NCBI RefSeq assembly: GCF_024707485.1
Contig: NZ_CP102602.1
Location: 558,001-622,000 of the forward strand
Source: Thermococcus thermotolerans
GTDB lineage: Archaea > Methanobacteriota_B > Thermococci > Thermococcales > Thermococcaceae
DNA length: 64,000 bases
Reading direction: 5' to 3'
Positions 26,351 through 35,455 of this stretch are shown here, one piece after another; the stretch's first letter is position 1; every line of letters starts with the position of its first letter. The notes below the pieces were generated by a model. It did not search any database and was not told the DNA's origin. It worked only from the letters and a program-made list of their open reading frames with translations. The position numbers and the translations under genes were made by a program.

Positions 26351-26361
26351 TTTCCTTTTTT
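26351..26361 (+). terminator. T-rich terminator after the permease
   Basis: TTTCCTTTTTT directly follows the stop, in the 59-nt gap before the convergent GAPDH gene. Confidence 0.45.
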
Positions 26362-26409
26362 GCGGAGAAGCATAAAACGTTGGCAAGAAATTGGGGGATA
26401 ACAGGAAGA

Positions 26410-27414
26410 CTATTTCAGAATCCCCAGACTCTCGTTCGTCTTCTTTATGCTCTCCCACTTGTCGGCGAGCTCGAACATCGCCCTTATCGCGTCGATGTTC
26501 TCAGGAACCACGTCACTCTCCTGGTGGACGGCCTGAATGTAGAACAGCCTGTTCCCCCTCACGCTGATGCTCTCCTTCCAGACGGCTATCTCGTAGAGGT
26601 TGTTCCACTCGCGGTGCAGGTCGCGGGCGAACTCTATGAGCTGCGCGGTGCTCTCGAAGCCCTTCTCCTTCTCGAAGAGGAGGACGCGGGTTGTGTTCTC
26701 AAAGATGTCAACGACGTCCTTGGCTTCGAGCGGCTTCTTCAGCTCGACCATTATGCTGTGGACGTGCATGAGCGTCGTCGGCACGACGAAGGCTGAAGTC
26801 TCAATGTTTATCGGGATGACCGTTTGAACATCCGGCCCGTGGTGTGAAGGGACCGTCACGCTCGGCTTTATCGCGTTGACCGGACCGCGTCTGGCGTCGT
26901 TCGGGTCGGTAGCGCGGCGAATCATGACTGCGTAAACGTAGTCGATGTACTCCTGAATGGCTGAGAGCGTTCTCGTTAATCCGGTCGTGTTGCAGGAGAC
27001 GACGCGGACGTAGTCTTTTCCGAGAGCCTTCTCGTAGTTGGCCTGGGCCACGAAGGAGACCTCAGCGGTGCCAGCTTTCTCACCGCCTTGGAAGATTGCT
27101 TTTACACCAGCCTTCTCGTAGAGGGCCCTGTTCTTTGCCCCCATCCCTCCAGGGGTGGCGTCGACTATGACATCAACCTTTTCGAGCAGATCTCCGAGCG
27201 TCCCGGCAACCTCGAAGTTAGCTTTCTCGAACCTGGAGAGAAACTCCTCGCTCGCGGCATAGACCGGAATCCCCAGCTCCCTGGCGCGGTAGGCCTCGAA
27301 ATCCGGCTTCGTCTTGGTGACGCCGATGAGCTCCATATCATCCTGCTTCGTGACCGCGTAGGCGACGCGCTTGCCTATCGTCCCATAACCGTTAATGCCG
27401 ACCTTCACTTTCAT
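26410..27414 (-). CDS. gap: Glyceraldehyde-3-phosphate dehydrogenase, archaeal type II
   Basis: 334 aa from ATG 27414 with GGTGGT 3-8 nt upstream. Rossmann N-terminus [21 protein letters not shown], catalytic Cys141 in [11 protein letters not shown] and VPSHHGPD in the substrate domain. In Thermococcales GAPDH serves gluconeogenesis, while GAPOR serves glycolysis, so opposite regulation to the pullulan hydrolase is expected. The palindrome at 27459-27477 supports this. Divergent from the CinA-like gene. Confidence 0.97.
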   Translation of the reverse strand: MKVKVGINGYGTIGKRVAYAVTKQDDMELIGVTKTKPDFEAYRARELGIPVYAASEEFLSRFEKANFEVAGTLGDLLEKVDVIVDATPGGMGAKNRALYEKAGVKAIFQGGEKAGTAEVSFVAQANYEKALGKDYVRVVSCNTTGLTRTLSAIQEYIDYVYAVMIRRATDPNDARRGPVNAIKPSVTVPSHHGPDVQTVIPINIETSAFVVPTTLMHVHSIMVELKKPLEAKDVVDIFENTTRVLLFEKEKGFESTAQLIEFARDLHREWNNLYEIAVWKESISVRGNRLFYIQAVHQESDVVPENIDAIRAMFELADKWESIKKTNESLGILK

Positions 27415-27458
27415 GCTACCACCAGAGAATTTTATAGCGATAAAATACTTAAGTCTTG

Positions 27459-27477
27459 TTTTCACTCGTGGTGAAAA
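27459..27477. promoter_or_regulatory. TGM-like palindrome upstream of gap promoter
   Basis: TTTTCAC-TCGTG-GTGAAAA is a perfect inverted repeat. Its TTTCAC-N5-GTGAAA core differs from the TGM consensus TATCAC-N5-GTGATA at two of 12 positions. It lies upstream of the AT-rich TATA region (27437-27455) of gap, the activating position described for gluconeogenic genes. It could alternatively serve the divergent gene. Confidence 0.6.
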
Positions 27478-27582
27478 GTGCACTCGACTGGGTCCTGTTT
27501 TTACATTTGTCTGCAAAACCGCTCCGCTTTTTGACCGGGGGAGTTATAAATTTCCCCACCCAAAAAACCTTCGGTGGTTGGA

Positions 27583-28341
27583 ATGTTTGCCGAGATGCTG
27601 ACTATTGGCGATGAACTGCTCACCGGAAATACCGTTGACAGCAACTCCGCCTTTATTGCTCAGAAGCTCACCGAGAAGGGCTACTGGGTGAGGCGGAAGA
27701 CAACTGTCGGAGATGATGTTGGGGAGATAAAGAAAGTTATCCGTGAGATTCTAAATAGGAAGCCCGAAGTCCTCATCATCAGCGGCGGTCTGGGGCCGAC
27801 CCACGACGACGTTACGATGCTGGCCGTTGCCGAGGCACTTAACAGAGAACTCGTTCTCTGCGAAGAGTGTCTCGAACGAATCAGGGAGTTCTACCGCGAG
27901 CTCTACGAGAAAGGCCTGATAGACGACCCCGAGCTCAACGAGGGGAGGAAAAAGATGGCTTATCTTCCGGAGGGTGCAGAGCCCCTTAAGAACACCGAGG
28001 GGGCCGCCCCGGGTGCCTACATCGAACACGAAGGGGTCAGGATATTCATCCTCCCAGGAATGCCTCGCGAGATGAAGGCCATGCTTGAGAAGGAAGTCCT
28101 GCCGAGGCTTGGGGAGAGGAAGTTCATCCAGAGAAAGCTGCTGGCCGAGATAACCGATGAGAGCAAGCTCGCACCCCTTCTGATTGAGGCTCTGGAAAGG
28201 TTCGACGTCAGGATACACTCCTCTCCAAAGGGCTTCGGGAAGTACATTGGCATAATCATATTTGGAGAGAGTGAGGGGGAGATAGAGCGCGCGAAGGCCT
28301 TCCTTGAAGAGAAGGGGGTTAGGTTTGAGGAAGGCTGGTAA
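27583..28341 (+). CDS. CinA N-terminal-like (MoCF/COG1058) protein
   Basis: 252 aa. Start ATG 27583 with GGTGGTTGG upstream. MFAEMLTIGDELLTGNTVDSNSAFIAQKLTEKGY and LIISGGLGPTHDDVTM are the molybdopterin-binding-like fold of CinA. The nicotinamide-nucleotide amidase domain is absent. Related proteins hydrolyse ADP-ribose or FAD/NADH-type pyrophosphates. Archaeal stand-alone COG1058; exact substrate unknown. Confidence 0.88.
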   Translation: MFAEMLTIGDELLTGNTVDSNSAFIAQKLTEKGYWVRRKTTVGDDVGEIKKVIREILNRKPEVLIISGGLGPTHDDVTMLAVAEALNRELVLCEECLERIREFYRELYEKGLIDDPELNEGRKKMAYLPEGAEPLKNTEGAAPGAYIEHEGVRIFILPGMPREMKAMLEKEVLPRLGERKFIQRKLLAEITDESKLAPLLIEALERFDVRIHSSPKGFGKYIGIIIFGESEGEIERAKAFLEEKGVRFEEGW

Positions 28342-28386
28342 CGAAAGGGTGATAAAGACCAATACATAACCAGAAATGGTGGAAAC

Positions 28387-28575
28387 ATGCCCGTGAAAAT
28401 AGACGTTCCCAGAGAGATAGAACCCATTGTGAGGGAGATACTCAAGGCAGTGCGAGAGGAGCGAAGGAAGGGCGTCCTAAAGGAGTTAGAAGATGTTATC
28501 AGGACAATAAATAAAGAAGTTCCCGATGAAATTCCCGATACCATTGAGCTGTTAGAGGAGCTGAGGGAGAGATGA
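28387..28575 (+). CDS. Probable VapB-like antitoxin
   Basis: 62 aa, MPVKIDVPREIEPIVREILKAVREERRKGVLKELEDVI... A short strand followed by charged helices, and an ATGA overlap with the PIN-domain gene that follows. Identified as antitoxin from context more than from sequence; it is AT-richer than its surroundings. Confidence 0.7.
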   Translation: MPVKIDVPREIEPIVREILKAVREERRKGVLKELEDVIRTINKEVPDEIPDTIELLEELRER

Positions 28576-29009
28576 TAGTGGCGGATGCCTCTTTTATAGT
28601 AGATGCCCTCATCGTTCCAAGGAGAAGAAAAAAAGACGAGCTGTATTTTAAGCAATTGAAACGACACCAGAGGGCTAAAGAGTTGCTCTCCATCTTCTTA
28701 GAGGAAGGATTTCAGATTTACATGCCTTTTTTGGGTCTCGTGGAGGTTTCTTCCCTACTCACAAGAAAACTCGGAAAGGACGCCAATGCTGATACTGTTT
28801 TGAGTTTTCTGGAGAAATACATCCTTATTGTTTCTGAAGAGGAACTGAAGAGAACCCTTCTGACATTGGCGAAAGAAACGGGTTCCAGAGCCGCGGATAT
28901 TTATTATATCTCGGTTGCAAAATCAAAGGGCGCGGTTCTGGTTACCGCCGACAGGAAAATGGCAGATGTCTCAAAAGAACTTGGAGTTAAAGTGGTTTTA
29001 CTGGAGTGA
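28572..29009 (+). CDS. vapC: VapC-type PIN-domain toxin
   Basis: 145 aa. MIVADASFIVDALI (first Asp), MPFLGLVEVSSLL (Glu), GSRAADIYYISVAKSKGAVLVTADRKM (last two Asp) make the PIN active site. Metal-dependent RNase, coupled to the small upstream gene. Second VapBC-type pair in the window and unrelated in sequence to the one at 16.1 kb. Confidence 0.86.
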   Translation: MIVADASFIVDALIVPRRRKKDELYFKQLKRHQRAKELLSIFLEEGFQIYMPFLGLVEVSSLLTRKLGKDANADTVLSFLEKYILIVSEEELKRTLLTLAKETGSRAADIYYISVAKSKGAVLVTADRKMADVSKELGVKVVLLE

Positions 29010-29015
29010 TGACGA

Positions 29016-29843
29016 ATGCTCCCGCAGGAAGTTCGCTCGATACTTGAGGAGATGCGCGCCGAGCGCATAAGGGGTGCCAGCTGGCTCGCAATGAGGGGTG
29101 CGGAGGCATACATGACACTCGCGGGCCTGCTTGAGGGAGATGAGCTCAAGAGGGCGCTTGAGGACATGAGGCAGGAAATTCCAGCCATCAACAGGACAAT
29201 GGCGTCGCTCTACAACCTCTCACGCTTCATACCCATAACTGGCAACCCTGAAGTGGTGCGGACAAAGGCCGAGGAGTTCGTCCGCCTCGCAGGGGAGGCT
29301 AAGCGCGAGATAGGCAACATCGGCAGTGAGCTGATAGACGAGAACGAGGTAATAATCACCCACTCGTTTTCCTCGGCAGTTCTGGAGATATTCAAGGCGG
29401 CGGTAAGAAAGGGCAAGCGCTTCAGGGTCGTCCTCACGGAGAGCGCGCCTGACTATGAGGGAGTAGCCCTTGCGAGGGAGCTCGATTCCCTCGGGGTCCC
29501 GTTTGAAGTTATAACCGACGCACAGCTGGGTCTTTTCGCTAGGAAGGCCACTCTCGCGCTGGTCGGGGCGGACAACGTTACGCGCGACGGGGCCGTTGTT
29601 AACAAGGCAGGTACTTACCTCCTCGCTTTAGCGTGCCACGACAATGGCGTGCCCTTCTACGTTGCCGCGGAGAGCTTCAAGCTCCACCCCGAACTGAGCT
29701 CCGAGGATGTCGAGATTGTGGAGAGGCCCTATGCAAGACAGGGTTACCGGGTGAGAAACCTCCTCTTCGACGTTACCCCTTGGCGGTACATCAGGGGGAT
29801 TATAACCGAGTTCGGGATTCTTGTGCCCCCTAAGGAAATCTGA
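29016..29843 (+). CDS. eIF2B-like/ribose-1,5-bisphosphate isomerase-family protein (aIF2B-related)
   Basis: 275 aa. Helical N-terminal half (RAERIRGASWLAMRGAEAYMTLA) and Rossmann C-terminal half. VIITHSFSSAVLEIFKAA, VVLTESAPDYEGVALARELDSLGVPFEVITDAQLG, LVGADNVTRDGAVVNKAGTYLLALA and PFYVAAESFKLHP are signatures of the eIF2B alpha/beta/delta-MtnA-R15P isomerase superfamily. Shorter than R15P isomerase (~320 aa) and closer to the archaeal aIF2B group, of unclear role. It may be a sugar-phosphate isomerase or nucleotide sensor. Confidence 0.82.
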   Translation: MLPQEVRSILEEMRAERIRGASWLAMRGAEAYMTLAGLLEGDELKRALEDMRQEIPAINRTMASLYNLSRFIPITGNPEVVRTKAEEFVRLAGEAKREIGNIGSELIDENEVIITHSFSSAVLEIFKAAVRKGKRFRVVLTESAPDYEGVALARELDSLGVPFEVITDAQLGLFARKATLALVGADNVTRDGAVVNKAGTYLLALACHDNGVPFYVAAESFKLHPELSSEDVEIVERPYARQGYRVRNLLFDVTPWRYIRGIITEFGILVPPKEI

Positions 29844-29883
29844 CCCCCGACACAAAACTGAGAAAGAGGAGAAAAGAAAGGCC

Positions 29884-31988
29884 TCACTCCTGGTGGGCAA
29901 GCCAGAGGAGGACCCCCTTGACGAAGGGCCAGTTGGTGTTGATGTAGTGGCCATAATAGGCATCGCTTATGGCCCTGCTTGAACCATAGGCGACTATCCT
30001 GCCCTGCCCTGCCTCCACTGCGGCGGCTATAACGGGCTTGGAGCCCTTCTCATAGATTATATTGCCGTCCCTGTCTTCGGAATATGCAGTCTCATAGCCC
30101 TTAACGAGCCAGGCCACGCTTCCACTCACAGTGAGGGTGTCACCGTTATAGTACATCTGGTGGTCGGCGGAGAGGAACCTCATGGCCGGATGGTCGAGGT
30201 TGTAGATTCCAACGAGCGGGAACCACTTTCTGCCGGTGTTCATGTCATCGTCCATGAGTTCGTCGTTGTTGAACTGAATTCCGTACTTGCCGACGACCTT
30301 GTTGAGGCTCTTGTAGTAGACGTGGCCGTAGTAGCTCTCGCCGAGTATGAACAGACCGCCTCCATTCTCCACGAACTCCTGTATCGCCTGCGCTTCCTCA
30401 TCGGTTATATCCTGACTCGGATTGGTGATTATGAGCACGTCGTAATCCTTGAGCTTCTCGTAGGTTATCGGTTCCGTGTTTATATCAACTATCCAGCCCA
30501 GCTCGTTCTTTATGTTCTCTATGAGCGTTGCCATGCCGTTCTGGTCGGTCTTGGTCGGGTTGTAGTACTGACCGTGGGACGCATCGATAAGAACCTTGGT
30601 TATCTTGATAGTCACGTTGGTCGATGGAGTAACGTTGGTCTGGTTCGCGGGGGTCTCATTACCCGGTGCAGGTGCGGGCGCGTGACAGATGGGTTTTACC
30701 TGTTCATACGTGCTGTGAAGTATCGGAAGCACGAACTCAAGCTCTTTCATCACGTCCCTGCTCATCATTGCGGCCTTTCTTATGTGGACCATAACGGGGT
30801 AATAGTAGGCGTTCCTGTAGGGGTTCTGCTGGATGAGGAGTCCCTTGAGTGTGTTGTACAGGGAGTACTCCTTCTGTATCTCTTCCATGGTGCCGTTGAT
30901 CCACTGGATTCTGGATTCGAGGTCTCCGAGGCTGACGCCGCAGGATGTGAGCTCACCGACCACCCAGGTGAGGTTTTCGTAGAGCGGAGTCACGTTGACC
31001 ATTTCCTTGTTGTAAAGTCTCTCGTAGTAGGGTGTGAGGCCGTAGGAGAGCTGATACGGGTTGGAATGACGTTGACCGGAACTATCTTTTCACTCTCCTC
31101 GGCGATTATTGTTAATGTATAGCTTCCCGTGGATTGGGGAACCACATAGAACTCGACAACTTTGCTCTCACCGGGTAGCAGGGTGAACTCTGTAGAGTAC
31201 ACCTGAACTCCATCGAATGTGGCTGAAAAGCTTACGTTACTTGCGGTACTACCACTGTTGAACACAGTCGCACGAACCCTTGTGGGGACTTCCTCCATGA
31301 ACGCATAGTACTCGACGTCCGTTACCTTGACTGCAGGGTTGTATAGCTGATACTCAACTGGAAGAACTTCATAAGAGTTTCTGTAAATATAGACAACGCC
31401 AACGAAGTATTTGAACTTTGCCCCAGGCTCCAGTGTGCTGGGAAGGCTTGAACTGGAGAATATATACGCTTCACCGCTTCCGTCGTCTATCCACAGCTTG
31501 GTGTACCAGCTGTCATACCTCCCGGTTATCTTCGCATCAACGAACTTGACGAGAACGCTCTGGTATTCGGGCCTGTCGTAGTCCGCGGTTGGTATCACCG
31601 CGGGCTGGGGCACTTCCGCAGTCCCGACGACGGAATAGTATTCCCCGTAGCTGGGGCTGACCGAGAGTTCCCTGAGACCGTTGTAGTACTTGGGATACCC
31701 GTAGACCTCAACGACATCCCCCGGCTGAACCGACGGGTACGACTTGTAACCCGTGTAAACGTATATGCCCGTATACGCCCCAGTGCCGTTCTGGATCATA
31801 AAGCCGTTGCTGTCCACATATGTTACGATTCCTCTCGTGAGAACGTCGCCTCCGTATGCATAACTGTCGAAGTTCTGGTTGAGCTCTACCAACGGAATAT
31901 AAGTTGCTGCCGCTACTGGCTTTAGACTCCACACAGGCATCAAACTCAAAACCAAAATCAGGGCCATTATCAGCGCTGATTTCCTCAT
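29884..31988 (-). pseudogene. Secreted DUF4350-type protein, frameshifted
   Basis: Two frames belong to one gene. From ATG 31988 (GGTGGTGCC upstream) comes a signal peptide (MRKSALIMALILVLSLMPVW...AAA), an OB-like domain (~35-205) and a CARDB-like beta domain (EVPTRVRATVFNSGSTASNVSFSATF). The frame is lost after VNVIPT. One extra base in the GGG at 31058-31060 restores PYQLSYGLTPYYERLYNKEMVNVTP and joins the second part. That part ends in a glutamine amidotransferase-like DUF4350 domain (LIDASHGQYYNPTKTDQ, YDVLIITNPSQDITDEE, GGGLFILGESYYG). Whole length about 700 aa. Extracytoplasmic; function unknown. Confidence 0.82.
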
Positions 31989-32127
31989 AGGCACCACCCA
32001 AAAAAGAAGGCCGCCAATGTATAAATAAGTTTCCCCAATGTTTTATTTCAGCCATTTATCACTGGTAGTGTATCATCTTGTCCAAAAAGAATAAAACCTC
32101 GGGCTTCGAAACGTTTCCGGTGATGGT

Positions 32128-32643
32128 ATGCCGATAACGACCAAAACGGGTGATAGGGGTTTGACCGGCCTCTTCACCGGCGACCGCGTTGCGAAGTTCT
32201 CTCCCATCATGGACGCCAACGGCACAATAGACGAGCTGGACAGCTTTCTCGGTGAGGCCAAGCACTACGTCCCCGAAGAGATGGCAGAGATCCTCGAAAA
32301 AATCCAGGTTCAGCTCTACGACCTTATGGCGGAGCTGGCGAGCAAGGGAAAACACGCAAAAGTCAATGAAGAGGACGTTAGGTGGCTCGAAGGGCTTATC
32401 CATAGATACGAAAAGGAAGTTCAGCTTAAGGTCTTCGTCCTTCCGGGCTCTACCGTCGCCAGTGCCAAGCTGGACATCTGCAGAACAATAGCAAGAAGGG
32501 CCGAGAGAAAGGTCGCAAAGCTTGTCCTTGACTACGGCTTTGGGAATAACGCCCTCGTCTACCTCAACAGGCTCAGCGACCTTCTCTTCATAATGGCCAG
32601 AACGATAGAGAAGAGGGAAGGCAAGCTGAAGGAGGTCAGGTAA
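32128..32643 (+). CDS. Cob(I)alamin adenosyltransferase, PduO type
   Basis: 171 aa. MPITTKTGDRGLTGLFTGDRVAKF is the ATP-binding start of PduO-type enzymes. DANGTIDELDSFLGEA, PGSTVASAKLDICRTIARRAER (with the key Arg) and NALVYLNRLSDLLFIMAR follow. It adenosylates cob(I)alamin with ATP to make coenzyme B12. GGTGATGGT precedes the ATG. Confidence 0.95.
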   Translation: MPITTKTGDRGLTGLFTGDRVAKFSPIMDANGTIDELDSFLGEAKHYVPEEMAEILEKIQVQLYDLMAELASKGKHAKVNEEDVRWLEGLIHRYEKEVQLKVFVLPGSTVASAKLDICRTIARRAERKVAKLVLDYGFGNNALVYLNRLSDLLFIMARTIEKREGKLKEVR

Positions 32644-32691
32644 CCTTCCCCTATTTTCTCCCGTTCATCGCCTGGCAAGTCCTGTCGGGGC

Positions 32692-33930
32692 TCATCCCAC
32701 CACCTCATCGGGGCCTTTTTCAAAGCCAATGCCCAGCAGGAGTTCCTTAAAGCGAAGGTAGTACAGGGAAACCAGCATGCTCGGCACCACCGTGGCGACT
32801 ATCAGCGGGACGGGCCCAATCCTATCCAGGAGGGGGCCGGCTATGGCCATCCCCAGGGGCGTCGTTGCCATTACCGCGGTCTCAAAGGCCGAAAACACCC
32901 TTGAGCGCAGCTCCCCCGGGACGGCCTTCTGGAGCTTCGTGAACAGGGGAACATTGACGAGGACATTGCACAGGCCGGCCATGGACAGCAGGACGAGGAG
33001 GAGTGGATAAGCGGCATCTCCCAGGGACGGGAGGACGGCTAAGAGGAGCATGAGTGTGAGCTGTCCGAACATCGCCTTGAAGAGAAGGTTCTCGGAGCGC
33101 TCCTTGAGCTTCCCGGCTATGAGGAGGTTCCCTGCCAGAGCCCCTACCGTCGCTGCGGTTCCAACGCTCCCGAACTGAACGGCCGAAAGCCCGAGGACGA
33201 CCCTGGTCATGTACGGGATGAGCAAAGTGAAAACGGGATTCAGTAGGGTGTTGAGTATTATGGCGTAGACCATCAGGAGAACAACCGGCCTGGAGGCCTT
33301 TATAAACCGGAACCCCTCGGCCATGTCCTCCCAGACCTCACGGATGCTTGAGATGCTCCGCGTTTCCCAGGGATATTCAATCAGGACATCAAACAGTCCC
33401 GAACCAAAGAAGCTGGCCGCGTTTATGAGGAGGGCAAGTTTAATCCCACCAAACGCGTAGATTACTCCTCCCACTATTGGGCCGACTATCCTCAGAACCT
33501 GTCCGCCCATCTGGAGTACTGAGTTCGCCTGGGCCAGCCTCTCCTTTTCGACCAAGTCCGGGAACATCCCGGTTATGCCTGCAGAAAAGAACGTCCCCAT
33601 CACGCTCATCAGCACCTGGACTATGAGCAGGCTCCCCAAGTCAAGCATACCGAGGGCTATAACCCCAAAGAGGAGGATTCCCCTCGCGAGGTCAAACCCC
33701 ACCATCAGGTGTTTTCTGTTGTAGCGGTCCCCTATAACCCCGGCTATTGGATTCAGCAGGAGCCTCGGTATCAGCTCGGCCATTATGAAGACGCTCATCA
33801 TCGCTCCGCTGCCGGTCTGATCGAGCACGTACAGCGGAACGGCGACATCCTGGATAACCCAGCCGGCCTGAGATATCCACCGACCCACGGTATAGAGCCA
33901 GAAGTTCCGGCCCAGTCCTGTGTCGAGCAT
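32692..33930 (-). CDS. MFS transporter (DHA/EntS-like exporter)
   Basis: 412 aa, about twelve spans. NFWLYTVGRWISQAGWVIQDVAVPLYVLDQTGSGAMMSVF and the loop 2-3 motif GVIGDRYNRKHLMVG fit the MFS_3/enterobactin-exporter-like group. Substrate unknown, probably a drug or metabolite. Monocistronic, with repeated AGAATTAAA-type sequence (33976-34002) in its promoter region. Confidence 0.9.
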   Translation of the reverse strand: MLDTGLGRNFWLYTVGRWISQAGWVIQDVAVPLYVLDQTGSGAMMSVFIMAELIPRLLLNPIAGVIGDRYNRKHLMVGFDLARGILLFGVIALGMLDLGSLLIVQVLMSVMGTFFSAGITGMFPDLVEKERLAQANSVLQMGGQVLRIVGPIVGGVIYAFGGIKLALLINAASFFGSGLFDVLIEYPWETRSISSIREVWEDMAEGFRFIKASRPVVLLMVYAIILNTLLNPVFTLLIPYMTRVVLGLSAVQFGSVGTAATVGALAGNLLIAGKLKERSENLLFKAMFGQLTLMLLLAVLPSLGDAAYPLLLVLLSMAGLCNVLVNVPLFTKLQKAVPGELRSRVFSAFETAVMATTPLGMAIAGPLLDRIGPVPLIVATVVPSMLVSLYYLRFKELLLGIGFEKGPDEVVG

Positions 33931-34008
33931 TACCCCTAACCCCCAACTTCCACATCCGGATCTGTTATTTGGTTGCAGAATTAAAGAATCAAAGAATTAA
34001 ACAAAACA

Positions 34009-34662
34009 TCAAATGAGCTCAACCCTTACCCCGCCGTTCACGGTGCTCGCCTTTACCCTGTACGTTCCGGCACCGACTACAGGGTCATCGGGGTCAATAC
34101 CAACGAGCCTCACTTCCCCGTTGACCCTGCTGGCGACTATCCTCGCATCACAGAAGTCGGAGAGCCGAATCATCACGTCCCCGTTGACGGCACTGACCTC
34201 GATGTCGTCCTCAAGCTCCTCGATGGTCAGGGATATTTTTCCGTTCACCGTTGAGGCCCTGAGAGGGCCAGCTGTTACCAGGTGGGCATTTATTCCACCG
34301 TTTACGGACTTCAGAAACTCCGCCTCGCATTCTTCAAGCTCAACCGTTCCGTTGACCGTTGTGGCTTCGGTCAGCCGAACACCGCGGGCGGTTATCTCTC
34401 CGTTCACGTTCCTGGCCTTCACAACCACGCCCTTGGGAACCCTGACCCCTATCTCGGCCCATCCAGAATTCCTAACTAGGTTGAAGAACTTCTTTTTCTG
34501 TTCTTCCCTTATGATGAGCCTGCTCCCCCTCTGCTCAACGCTCACGTTAACTTCCCCGTGGAGGACGTAGTTCACTTCCACGTAATTGTTTTCCCACCCT
34601 TCAATCTTCACCTGGGCACCAACGGTGTTCAGTTCAACTTCCCGGACGTTTTCAAATATCAT
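34009..34662 (-). CDS. DUF4097-type beta-helix adhesin-like protein
   Basis: 217 aa from ATG 34662, with GGTGGT upstream; a longer frame overlaps the preceding gene. Regular strands repeat every ~20 residues, with a recurring VNGE/TVNG motif (ARNVNGEITARGVRL, TTVNGTVELEE, SVNGGINAHL, STVNGKISL, AVNGDVMIRL, RVNGEVRLVGID). This is the DUF4097/4098 right-handed beta-helix pattern. No signal peptide. Paralogue of the preceding frameshifted gene. Last gene of an ArsR-headed operon. Confidence 0.85.
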   Translation of the reverse strand: MIFENVREVELNTVGAQVKIEGWENNYVEVNYVLHGEVNVSVEQRGSRLIIREEQKKKFFNLVRNSGWAEIGVRVPKGVVVKARNVNGEITARGVRLTEATTVNGTVELEECEAEFLKSVNGGINAHLVTAGPLRASTVNGKISLTIEELEDDIEVSAVNGDVMIRLSDFCDARIVASRVNGEVRLVGIDPDDPVVGAGTYRVKASTVNGGVRVELI

Positions 34663-35331
34663 CTTCACCACCTTCCCAGATGGACAACTCCAGTATTCCC
34701 CCAATCTCCGCCCTGAGCGTTACCGTGTTCCTCCCATCGCCGAGGACGGGGTCTTTCGGGTCGATACCCTCCAGCTTAACGACCCCCCGTTGTCCTCAAT
34801 TTTTATCGAGGCGTCGGAGTCAATCGGGATAGTCAGCTTTAGTATCCCCATGTTGCTGACCGCCTCGATGTCTCCATCGAGTTCCTTAACCTTCAGGGTG
34901 ACCCTCCCGGCTATGGCCATTACGGACGCCTTTTCCTTCACCACAACTGATCCGCTGAGTGTGGAGACGGCAGAGATTAGGTCTCCAATGATGCATCCTT
35001 TTAGCGAGGTTTTGCACTCGCCGACCGAAAGGCTCTCAAAGTGCACGCCCTCTGCCGTAACCTGCCCCCTCTTGATTCCCACAGAAACCGGAACCCCGAA
35101 AGGGACGCGGAGTTCAAGGGGTTCCAGGCTCCTGTCCCGCTTTATGGTCTTTTCAAGTTTCCATAGGGCCTTATAGTCCACCGAAAGCCTGCCGTCTTTG
35201 ACCCGGACTTTGATGCCCTTCTCCGAGCGGGGGTTAAGCTCCACGCAGTCCCTGTTCCAGGCGGATATTTTGAGGTCAACGTCGACGAGCTTCATCCAGA
35301 TCTCCTCGATGCCTTCAAACCTCACAGCCAT
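34652..35331 (-). pseudogene. DUF4097-type protein, frameshifted
   Basis: From ATG 35331 the frame reads MAVRFEGIEEIWMKLVDVDLKIS... and is normal until IKIEDNGG. The six C on the plus strand at 34783-34788 (six G in the message) should be seven. With the extra base the protein continues VVKLEGIDPKDPVLGDG and ends at 34652, overlapping the start of the next gene. That tail aligns with the paralogue (VRLVGIDPDDPVVGAG), so the deletion is clear. As given, a spurious C-terminus stops at 34720. A sequencing error or recent damage. Confidence 0.85.
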
Positions 35332-35455
35332 CCCTCTGGGAGGGAATCAAAAAGGGGCCTCTCGTGCCCCGATGCTTTTTTGAGCCCTTCATCTCCGTTT
35401 TTACCAGCGGAATCCTTCTGCGGGAGCCTCTGGAAGGTGGTGGATCCCATTTAGC

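Noticed and set aside
29002-29015. TGATGA between vapC and the eIF2B-like gene as a C box
   Set aside because: No D or D' box (CTGA) at suitable distance on that strand.
30160-31122. 320-codon plus-strand frame
   Set aside because: Antisense to the DUF4350 gene, which explains the sequence better even with its frameshift.
31988-31997. GTG starts upstream of the DUF4350 signal peptide
   Set aside because: They overlap the GGTGGTG ribosome binding site; the ATG begins a normal signal peptide.
32056-32072. TATCAC-TGGTA-GTGTAT as a third glycolytic motif
   Set aside because: The second half-site matches the consensus at only 3 of 6 positions and the neighbouring genes are not sugar genes.
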